Shown here: piece by piece, positions 1 to 5,843 of the stretch | Layout of the letters: every line of letters begins with the position of its first letter | Numbering within the stretch: position 1 is the stretch's first letter | Source of the DNA: an uncultured Bacteroidales bacterium | GTDB taxonomy: Bacteria > Bacteroidota > Bacteroidia > Bacteroidales > F082 | NCBI GenBank assembly: GCA_937896505.1 | Contig: CALBNP010000109.1 | Span: forward strand, 1 to 9,249 | DNA: 9,249 nt | Direction: 5' to 3' | Translations under genes and position numbers: made by a program | Notes under the pieces: generated by a model | The model's database searches: none | What the model was told of the DNA's origin: nothing | Seen by the model: only the letters and a program-made list of their open reading frames with translations

Positions 1-698
1 GCAATAAGTTATCCTCAAAAATCCTTGACCTCACCGACAGCGACAAGCCGTACATCGGTACTTCGTTGGCGAACTATCCAGTCTTCACCGAGGCGCATTA
101 CCACGGCACGTTAGAGCCTAACCAATGGGGAACAATCACTCTTCCTTTCGTGCCTTCGAGCCACTCGGGAATCGTGTTCTTCTCCATCGACAATGTGGAT
201 GCGACAAACGGCACGCTCACCCTTTCGGTAGCCGATAACATCGAGGCGGGCAAGCCTTACCTGATCAGGAACCAGACGGGCAACGCCGGCTTCACGCTTT
301 CGGCTTCGGCTTCATACGTCCCCGTCAACATCAACGCATCCGAACAGATCGTCGGCAGCTTCGCCCTGAAGGGCAATTATTCCAACAACAATGTGCTAAC
401 CGGAGATGGTCTTTATCAGCTTGATGGCAACAAGTTCGTCAGCACCAGCAGCCTCAGCATCGACCCGTTCCGCGCCTACCTGAAAAACAACGGCGGCTCC
501 GCTGCGGGAACCATCGTGATAAACTGCGGCGGTGTGCTTGTGAAGATCACCAACTATGACGAAAGCACCGTCACCCTCTACGGCCTGAAGAAAGTGGAGT
601 TCATCAAGGAGAACGACACACCGGCCGTGCGCGTGACATACGCCGACAACAGCACGGCGACTTATACTAATCCAAAGAAGGTTGACTTCGGGAAATAG
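1..698 (+). CDS. C-terminal part of a secreted or surface protein (5' end outside window)
   Basis: The frame is open from base 3 to the left edge, so this is the 3' end of a longer gene; 231 codons are visible before TAG at 696-698. A TTG at 66 could be read as a start, but the coding pattern continues unbroken upstream of it, so I treat the gene as partial. The visible part is beta-rich, with few cysteines and many S/T/N/G residues. It contains a stretch of the type NQWGTITLPF followed by GKPYLIRNQ and DPFRAYLKN, a pattern seen in C-terminal domains of large Bacteroidetes extracellular proteins. The last 50 residues hold two similar units, ending LKKVEF and PKKVDF. No typical T9SS sorting domain is visible at the end. 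Substrate and function are unknown. No terminator is seen before the next gene, which has its own promoter. Confidence 0.8.
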   Translation, partial: NKLSSKILDLTDSDKPYIGTSLANYPVFTEAHYHGTLEPNQWGTITLPFVPSSHSGIVFFSIDNVDATNGTLTLSVADNIEAGKPYLIRNQTGNAGFTLSASASYVPVNINASEQIVGSFALKGNYSNNNVLTGDGLYQLDGNKFVSTSSLSIDPFRAYLKNNGGSAAGTIVINCGGVLVKITNYDESTVTLYGLKKVEFIKENDTPAVRVTYADNSTATYTNPKKVDFGK

Positions 699-730
699 CG
701 GGGAATTCATCTATACAAACAAATAAGGAC

Positions 731-747
731 TAATAGGACTCACTATA
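731..747 (+). promoter_or_regulatory. T7 RNA polymerase promoter-like sequence
   Basis: TAATAGGACTCACTATA matches positions -17 to -1 of the T7 phage promoter (TAATACGACTCACTATA) at 16 of 17 bases; the mismatch is G for C at -12. The bases that follow are CAA rather than the GGG preferred at +1 to +3. It overlaps the region where the -33 element of the promoter at 760-767 would lie. No phage RNA polymerase gene is visible, so a role is unproven and the match may be chance. Confidence 0.3.
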
Positions 748-759
748 CAATTTATATCG

Positions 760-767
760 TATCTTTG
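760..767 (+). promoter_or_regulatory. Bacteroidetes -7 promoter box (TATCTTTG)
   Basis: TATCTTTG fits the Bacteroidetes primary sigma -7 consensus TAnnTTTG. Transcription would begin near 773-775. That leaves about 30 nt of A-rich leader before the ATG at 805 but almost none before the ATG at 778, so it favours 805 as the start of the next gene. No clear TTTG -33 element stands 19-21 bp upstream. Confidence 0.6.
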
Positions 768-804
768 CAACCTATAAATGAAAACAAAAAGTCTATCAAT
801 TAAA

Positions 805-2430
805 ATGAAAAAAACATTAGCAATCCTCATAGCAGCTTTAGGCTGCATCACGGCTAACGCACAAGAAATCAATGCTGTTGTCACACGACAAGGCACCACC
901 AACAAGAACTGCTATCAGCTTAGCAGCCTGCCAAGCGTCGTTTTTGGCGAAGGCAACACCATCACCGTCAATGAAGGTGAAACTGCAAAAGAACAATATA
1001 CACTTTCCGGAAGCAACACGCTCACCGTTCTTTTCGGCTCGGCCATCAACAACGCAGTAAACGCCAAAAGCCTTGAGGTAAGCTACCCTATCTACATCTT
1101 AGACAACGGCAAACTCTCCGTTTCGGAAACGATGAGCAATGCCAACGCCAACAACCTCGTCATCGAAGACGGCGGGCAACTCATCCACAGCAGCAATGGC
1201 GTGATGGCTACCTTCGAGAAGAATGTCCATACCTATTCCTCAACCCAGGCAAGAGACGGCTGGAATCTGATTGCTTCACCTTTCAATGGCGACCTGTCAA
1301 TTGCAGACCATACCGTATTAGGCGAAAATCACGACTTGTACCTTTACAACGAACCTACCCATTACTGGTATAACAGCAAGGCCACGGGTGTGGGCAGTTT
1401 CAATAGCTTGCAAAACGGCAAAGGTTACCTCTATTCACAAGCTGCAACGGATGGAATTGTCATCAAGATGGATGGCCAACTCCTGCCAAGCACTCCTGAT
1501 GTAAGCATCGAGTTGAAATACACTCCGAAGCTTCTTGACGATGATACTCCCAACACATTGAAAGGCTTCAATCTCGTCGGCAATCCTTACGCCTGCGATG
1601 CATATCTTTCCTTATATGCCCAATCAGGAAATGAAGAACAGGCAATTACTCAACCGACTTTCCTTAGATTAAATCAATTCGGCAGTGAATTTTTAAGCAC
1701 TACGAGAAGCTATGTTACAGTGAAAGCCGGCGAAGGCATCTTTGTTTCGATTCCTGACGGTTATGAATCTCATGTACCTGAAGCTCGTTTCTCAAAGAAT
1801 CAGCCGCAAAATGCAGCACCAAGCCAAGCACTCGACATCACCGTCAGCGAGGCTGAACGAGGCGCAAGCGTCATCAACAACGCCATCGTATGCTTCGGCG
1901 AAGGCTTCAACACCGAGAAGTTCATGCTTAATCCTGAAAATACCAAGATCTTCATCCCTCAGAATGGCAAGGAATATGCCGCCGTTTCGACAAACTCAAC
2001 GAGCGGTGAAATGCCCGTCAGCTTCAAGGCAGCAAAAGACGGCAGCTACACCATCACCGTCAACACCGAAAACGTGGAAGCCGAATATCTCCACCTTATC
2101 GATAACATGACTGGTGCCGACGTTGACCTTCTCGCAACACCAAGCTACAGTTTTGAAGCCAAGACCAGCGACTACGCTTCACGTTTCAAACTCGTGTTCG
2201 GCGTCAAGGACAACGAGACTGAAGCAGCGGAAAACTTCGCCTACATCAGCAACGGTGAAATCATCATCAGCAACGAAGGCCGTGCCACCCTGCAAGTCAT
2301 CGACGTGATGGGACGCATCATCAGCAGCGAGGAAATCAACGGCGAATGCCGCATCAGCACCAATGGCCTTACCGCTGGCGTGTACATCCTTAACCTCAAC
2401 GGCAAGACCCAAAAGATTGTTGTCAGATAA
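805..2430 (+). CDS. Secreted protein with type IX secretion C-terminal sorting domain
   Basis: I place the start at ATG 805 because it gives a normal signal peptide (MKKTLAILIAALGCITANAQ, cleavage after ANA) and fits the promoter at 760-767. An in-frame ATG at 778 would add nine residues and leave almost no leader. The mature protein is beta-rich and repetitive. Residues are numbered here from the 778 start (subtract nine for the 805 start). Residues 161-170 (GWNLIASPFN) and 263-271 (GFNLVGNPY) are two copies of a GxNLxxxP(F/Y) motif common in large Bacteroidetes surface proteins. The last 60 or so residues have the T9SS type A pattern: LQVIDVMGRII, then a short strand, then GLTAGVYILNLNGKTQKIVV. 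Known cargo with this tail crosses the outer membrane through the type IX machinery, after which the tail is removed and the protein is anchored or released. No catalytic motif is recognised; an adhesin-like or structural role is only a guess. Confidence 0.88.
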   Translation: MKKTLAILIAALGCITANAQEINAVVTRQGTTNKNCYQLSSLPSVVFGEGNTITVNEGETAKEQYTLSGSNTLTVLFGSAINNAVNAKSLEVSYPIYILDNGKLSVSETMSNANANNLVIEDGGQLIHSSNGVMATFEKNVHTYSSTQARDGWNLIASPFNGDLSIADHTVLGENHDLYLYNEPTHYWYNSKATGVGSFNSLQNGKGYLYSQAATDGIVIKMDGQLLPSTPDVSIELKYTPKLLDDDTPNTLKGFNLVGNPYACDAYLSLYAQSGNEEQAITQPTFLRLNQFGSEFLSTTRSYVTVKAGEGIFVSIPDGYESHVPEARFSKNQPQNAAPSQALDITVSEAERGASVINNAIVCFGEGFNTEKFMLNPENTKIFIPQNGKEYAAVSTNSTSGEMPVSFKAAKDGSYTITVNTENVEAEYLHLIDNMTGADVDLLATPSYSFEAKTSDYASRFKLVFGVKDNETEAAENFAYISNGEIIISNEGRATLQVIDVMGRIISSEEINGECRISTNGLTAGVYILNLNGKTQKIVVR

Positions 2431-2438
2431 GTTTATAT

Positions 2439-2531
2439 GCTACGCATAGAAATCTTGGAGGAAATCTAATTGAGGAAATCCTTTATAAGAAATTTCTAAA
2501 CAAAGATTTCCCCAAGAATTTCTCGCGAAGC
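2439..2531. repeat. Long imperfect inverted repeat (hairpin) between two genes
   Basis: Bases 2448-2466 (AGAAATCTTGGAGGAAATC) pair with 2505-2523 (GATTTCCCCAAGAATTTCT) along nearly their whole length, with one single-base bulge in each arm. Pairing continues outward, GCTACGC (2439-2445) with GCGAAGC (2525-2531) at one mismatch. The 38-nt centre holds further GAAATC/GAAATTTC pieces. There is no T-run after the outer arm, so this is not a plain terminator. It may be an mRNA-stabilising or attenuating structure between the T9SS gene and the small gene, or a miniature repeat element. Confidence 0.6.
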
Positions 2532-2575
2532 GATAAAAAAAAGAGAATTAGAATTAGAATAAAATAGATACGAAA

Positions 2576-2848
2576 ATGAAGAAATTAGTATTGACAATAG
2601 CAGTCGTTCTCGGAATGACATTTGGCGCATCGGCACAACATTTGGGTGACAACGAGCCTCAAGCACAAAGAGGTCTCTTCGGTCGAGGCAACGCCCCACA
2701 ATATGAAGGCACAAATGCCGACTCCCCTATGCTGCCTCATCATGGCGAAAGCACGAACCAAAATGCCAATACTCCTCTTGGTTCTGGTGCTCTGCTGCTC
2801 ATCGGCTTCGGCACTGCCTACGCTGCTTCGAAACGCAGGAAAGAATAA
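2576..2848 (+). CDS. Small exported protein with C-terminal membrane-anchor/sorting-like tail
   Basis: This 90-residue protein starts MKKLVLTIAVVLGMTFGASA|Q, a clear signal peptide with cleavage after residue 20. A polar N/Q/G/P/H-rich middle (21-65) has no recognised fold. The C-terminus reads PLGSG (67-71), then a hydrophobic stretch to about residue 84 (ALLLIGFGTAYAA), then basic SKRRKE. The order signal peptide, short low-complexity linker, Pro/Gly motif, one hydrophobic helix and basic end is the tripartite architecture of C-terminal sorting signals (LPXTG, PEP-CTERM and similar short-tail families in Bacteroidetes). No sortase or exosortase gene is visible here. The ATG follows an A-rich leader with no Shine-Dalgarno site, and there is no obvious -7 box after 2430, so the gene may be read from the upstream T9SS gene through the hairpin. 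A terminator follows 24 nt after the stop. Function unknown. Confidence 0.75.
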   Translation: MKKLVLTIAVVLGMTFGASAQHLGDNEPQAQRGLFGRGNAPQYEGTNADSPMLPHHGESTNQNANTPLGSGALLLIGFGTAYAASKRRKE

Positions 2849-2872
2849 GCCTCGCCTAAGGCTAACCTAATC

Positions 2873-2907
2873 AAAGAGGGCTGACCATTCGGTCAGTCCT
2901 CTTTTTG
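2873..2907 (+). terminator. Intrinsic terminator after the small exported protein gene
   Basis: AAAGAGGGCTGACC (2873-2886) pairs with GGTCAGTCCTCTTT (2891-2904): 14 pairs including one G-U, loop ATTC, with a T-run at 2902-2906. This is a textbook rho-independent terminator ending the plus-strand block. Confidence 0.9.
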
Positions 2908-2960
2908 TTTGGTGAATAGGTCACGAACTTTTCTGGGCTTTGCCCCCACTCCCGCTTCGC

Positions 2961-2987
2961 GTCATGGCGAGGAACGAAGCCATCCAG
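2961..2987 (+). repeat. GTCAT...CAT hairpin repeat, copy 1
   Basis: GTC, then stem ATGGC (2964-2968), loop GAGGAACGAA, then stem GCCAT (2979-2983), then CCAG. It has the same layout as copies 2 and 3 in this intergenic region but a different, still complementary stem. Sequences close to GTCATTGCGAGGAACGAAGC are familiar to me as dispersed intergenic repeats in many bacterial genomes; that is recollection, not a search result. Confidence 0.55.
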
Positions 2988-3159
2988 GCACTCGTCTTGT
3001 TCCTTTGACTTCGTCGAAATCGAAGATTCAGCGTAGCTAATCTTGCCTTGGGCTGCGATTTCGTCTTGATACGAAAGTAACCGAAAGAATCAAGGGCATG
3101 ACCATCGGCCCAACACACATGGCGGGCGCTTCCCCGCCGTCCTGCCCAGACAAGTTTTG

Positions 3160-3209
3160 CCTTTCCTTCTTTTTCTTTTCCTTCTTTTTCCCTTTCCCTC
3201 TTTCTCTCT
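3160..3209. repeat. 50-nt homopyrimidine/homopurine tract
   Basis: Every base from 3160 to 3209 on the plus strand is C or T. Within it a unit of about 15 nt (CTTTCCTTCTTTTT, then CTTTTCCTTCTTTTT) is repeated in tandem. Such tracts can form triplex (H-DNA) structures and vary in length. No gene is assigned. Confidence 0.8.
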
Positions 3210-3339
3210 AAGGTGTTCCTCTGTATTCTAAGGATTGAAGTCAAGCATCGGAGATGCGACATCCGATGACACCGATTAGGGGAATCGGGCACAAAAAAGC
3301 CAATATGAAATCGATAACAAGTGCCTGTTTTGATTCTTC

Positions 3340-3391
3340 AAAAAAAGCCTATGTCATACCGACGAAGGAGCGTATCTATAGGCTTTTTGAT
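3340..3391 (-). terminator. Hairpin with T-runs, probable terminator for the GH3 transcript, enclosing repeat copy 2
   Basis: AAAAAGCCTAT (3342-3352) pairs perfectly with ATAGGCTTTTT (3378-3388). Read on the minus strand the stem ends in seven T (complement of 3340-3346), as expected for a terminator about 180 nt after the GH3 stop; the plus strand also ends in five T, so it could act both ways. The 25-nt loop (3353-3377) is exactly one copy of the GTCAT...ATCT repeat: GTC, stem ATAC (3356-3359), loop CGACGAAGGAGC, stem GTAT (3372-3375), CT. The stem is rather A/T-rich, so efficiency is uncertain. Confidence 0.6.
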
Positions 3392-3458
3392 AGATGGAAC
3401 AAATAACAATAGATTTCTTCCCTGCGGTCGAAATGACATTGTTATTTGTTCCACCTAT
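3390..3458. repeat. 21-bp-arm inverted repeat enclosing GTCAT...ATCT repeat, copy 3 (reverse orientation)
   Basis: TGGAACAAATAACAAT (3395-3410) and ATTGTTATTTGTTCCA (3438-3453) are perfect inverted arms, extended to 21 bp (3390-3410 and 3438-3458) with one mismatch. Between them lie exactly 27 bases (3411-3437) which, read on the minus strand, are GTC, stem ATTTC, loop GACCGCAGGGAA, stem GAAAT, CT. The whole unit folds as one long nested hairpin. It may be a miniature mobile repeat or a structured RNA end. Confidence 0.7.
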
Positions 3459-3569
3459 ATCAAGACTGACTCTAGGATTTGTTTAAGATTTGTTTCCTTT
3501 ATTCTCACGTCCGGCAGGCATTCGTGAAGATCCATGCAATTCGTGGTTTCTCCACCTTGTCCGGCAAGC

Positions 3570-5822
3570 CTACTTGGAGATAAGCCTGTCCGACGATGCG
3601 CCCACCATAAAGGTAAACTCGCCCGGTTCGTAATGCCAGCCCTTTTCGGTGGAATACACCGACAAATCCCTTTCGGAAAGCACAAAGGAAACCGAAACGG
3701 TTTCTCCTTTCTGAACATGGACACGCCGGAAACCTTTCAGCAGTTTTGAAGGCGGCGTAAGGGAAGCCAATTCATCGCGTACATAAAGCTGCACCACTTC
3801 GTCGCCATCACAATTCCCTATGTTCTTTACCGAACACGAAACGACAAACAGCGAATCTACATCATCATGGTTTTCAGCGATTTGCAAGTCTCCATATTCA
3901 AATTCAGTGTAACTCAAGCCATAGCCAAACGGATAAAGTGGCTTTGAGCTTCCTTCCACATAATCGGAACAACTGGGCTGGGAATAATAGACCGGAATCT
4001 GACCCACATAAAGTGGTACAGAAATCGGCAAACGGCCAGCCGGATTGTAATCGCCCCAAAGGATGTCGGCCAAAGCCGAACCGCCTTCCATGCCTGGATA
4101 CCATAGCATCAGCAGGGCATTGGACTTTTCGGCGGCAAGGTTTTTCAACATCGGACGGCCTTCGACATAGACTACCACCGTCGGCTTTCCTGTCGCGAAG
4201 ATGCGCTCCATCAACTCGTTCTGCTTGCCTAACAAATCCAAAGTGCAGCGGTCGTAGCCTTCGCCACATTCCATATCGGAAAGAGACGGTGTGGCTTCCG
4301 TAAAACTCGAATTGGAGTCACGCGCCGATGAACCACCGACAACCAAAACCACCGCATCAGCCGATTGTGCGGCTTTCACCGCCGATTCAATGTCGGCATC
4401 CGATTCATCACGCACCGAGCAGCCTTTAGCATAGACCACCTCTGCCCTGCCCTTTTCACAGATTCCTTCCAACATCGTAACGATTCTTTCAGGCTCTTGC
4501 GGCGACGTGTAATCGCCCAACTGATTGTACATGTTATCCGCATTCGGGCCAATCACGGCGACCTTTTTAATCGTTTCACCAAAAGGCAAAATGCCATCGT
4601 TTTTCAGCAGAATTGCCGATTCCAAAGCGACTTGTTTTGCAAGGCTAATGTTTTCGGCAGAACCGACTTCTTTTTTCGCAAGTGTCTCATCCACAAACGG
4701 ATTGTCGAACAAACCCAAATCATATTTCAACTGCAATACATGACGCACGGCACGGTCAATGTCTTCTTCGGTAATCAATCCACGCTGCAAGGCCTCTTTC
4801 AGGAAACCGCCGTAGCTGTAGCCACTAAGATCAATATCGACACCCGCTTTCAAAGCCAGAGCCGCGGCTTCGGCAGGATCAGCCGCCACATGATGGGTTG
4901 CAAATAAGGCATTGATGGAAAACAAATCGGAGAAAACGACACCATTGAAACTCCATGATTTACGCAAAACCTCTTGCAAAAGCCAAGCATTTGACGTACA
5001 TGGCACGCCGTCGATGGCATTGTAGGATGTCATCACCGACTGGGCTCCACCTTGTTTTATTGCCATTTCGTAGGCTGGCAGATAATCACCCATCAAGCGG
5101 TTTTGTCCCACTTCGGCAGCGGCTCCATTGTGTCCACCTTGCGACATGCCATACGCCGCGATATGTTTCAAAGTGGAAACCACGTTTTTCTGCATTCCTT
5201 TTACAACGGCAGCACCGAGAGTACCGGCAAGATACGGATCTTCGCCCATGGTTTCCTCAACCCGCGACCAACGTGGATCACGGGCAATGTCCAAGACCGG
5301 ACCATAACCTATTTGCGCGCCTTGCAGACGGATTTCCTTGCCCATCACCTCACCCATCTTTTCGAGCAGTTCGGGATTCCAGGTGCTTGCCTGCGCAATG
5401 CCTGTCGGGAAAACCGTTGTGCCGATTGCCATGTGGCCATGCGGCGCTTCTTCACAAAACAAAAGCGGAATGCCAAGACGCGTATTTTCAATGGCATAAC
5501 GCTGCATTTTGTTCAGCATGATGGCCGCTTGTGCAGGTTTCAGACCCGTTTCAACCGTCTTTTGCGACCAAGGGTCGGCACGCAAAACGCCATAACACGA
5601 ACCCAACGGCAACGTGTCCATCGTGCCTTTGAAACTCTCGCTGAGCCAGAGCGAATCGCCTTCCTTTTCATAAAAACCGAAACCAATCGGACATGACAGC
5701 TGACCGCATTTCTCATCGAGAGTCATTTGAGAAAGCAGTTCATCAACCTTGTCTTGTTTGGAGCATGAAGAGCACAAAACAAGAAAAGACACCATCAAAG
5801 AGGAGAAAAAAAGTTTTGTCAT
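3570..5822 (-). CDS. Glycoside hydrolase family 3 beta-glycosidase lipoprotein (BglX-like)
   Basis: 750 residues, a normal length for three-domain GH3 enzymes, which remove terminal beta-linked glucose or xylose from oligosaccharides with retention. The N-terminus MTKLFFSSLMVSFLVLCSSC is a lipoprotein signal with probable lipidated Cys20. The first domain shows EEAPHGH (124-130), RDPRWSRVEETMGEDPYL (181-198) and substrate-binding KH (219-220). The nucleophile is Asp299 in VVFSDL; many relatives have SDW or SDY here. The second domain has the GExxDR motif at 520-525 (GEGYDR; Glu521 the likely acid/base), then YPFGYGLSYTEF near 630-641. The last 80 or so residues form a fibronectin III-like domain (VVQLYVRD, LKGFRRV, GEFTFMVGAS). 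It begins 21 nt after the ddh stop with no promoter box seen between, so it is probably co-transcribed with ddh. Exact sugar specificity cannot be told. Expected location: periplasm or cell surface, membrane-tethered. Confidence 0.93.
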   Translation of the reverse strand: MTKLFFSSLMVSFLVLCSSCSKQDKVDELLSQMTLDEKCGQLSCPIGFGFYEKEGDSLWLSESFKGTMDTLPLGSCYGVLRADPWSQKTVETGLKPAQAAIMLNKMQRYAIENTRLGIPLLFCEEAPHGHMAIGTTVFPTGIAQASTWNPELLEKMGEVMGKEIRLQGAQIGYGPVLDIARDPRWSRVEETMGEDPYLAGTLGAAVVKGMQKNVVSTLKHIAAYGMSQGGHNGAAAEVGQNRLMGDYLPAYEMAIKQGGAQSVMTSYNAIDGVPCTSNAWLLQEVLRKSWSFNGVVFSDLFSINALFATHHVAADPAEAAALALKAGVDIDLSGYSYGGFLKEALQRGLITEEDIDRAVRHVLQLKYDLGLFDNPFVDETLAKKEVGSAENISLAKQVALESAILLKNDGILPFGETIKKVAVIGPNADNMYNQLGDYTSPQEPERIVTMLEGICEKGRAEVVYAKGCSVRDESDADIESAVKAAQSADAVVLVVGGSSARDSNSSFTEATPSLSDMECGEGYDRCTLDLLGKQNELMERIFATGKPTVVVYVEGRPMLKNLAAEKSNALLMLWYPGMEGGSALADILWGDYNPAGRLPISVPLYVGQIPVYYSQPSCSDYVEGSSKPLYPFGYGLSYTEFEYGDLQIAENHDDVDSLFVVSCSVKNIGNCDGDEVVQLYVRDELASLTPPSKLLKGFRRVHVQKGETVSVSFVLSERDLSVYSTEKGWHYEPGEFTFMVGASSDRLISK

Positions 5823-5843
5823 CGTTTTGAGCGTTTAGTGAGA

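Larger units (their letters stand above)
2908..3569. other. Non-coding hairpin-rich intergenic region
   Basis: No convincing gene was found. Open frames here have biased composition (for example a K/E/R run from the purine strand of the 3160-3209 tract) and no leader. The region does hold many small inverted repeats: GGGC/GCCC at 2935-2945; AAGATT/AATCTT at 3023-3044 inside CGAAATCG/CGATTTCG arms (3015-3022 and 3056-3063); GGCGGG/CCCGCC at 3121-3138; CATCGG/CCGATG at 3246-3268; CCGATT/AATCGG at 3272-3288. The larger repeats are listed separately. It separates a plus-strand block from the convergent minus-strand ddh-GH3 transcript. Confidence 0.6.

Noticed and set aside
66..698. Treating TTG at 66 as the real start of the first gene
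   Set aside because: The frame is open and protein-like to the left edge, with no signal peptide or promoter near 66; it is a truncated view of a longer gene.
2921..3292. 123-residue minus-strand open frame
   Set aside because: Composition follows repeats (K/E/R run from the pyrimidine tract, hairpin repeat copy), with no leader or promoter; better explained as non-coding repeat DNA.
3321..3527. 68-residue plus-strand open frame
   Set aside because: It runs straight through two nested hairpins and has no plausible start context.
4365..5696. Long plus-strand open frames (about 4365-4907, 4955-5521 and 5052-5696) opposite the GH3 gene
   Set aside because: The opposite strand carries a complete GH3 enzyme with catalytic motifs throughout; the antisense frames show no recognisable domain or leader and are shadows of codon bias.
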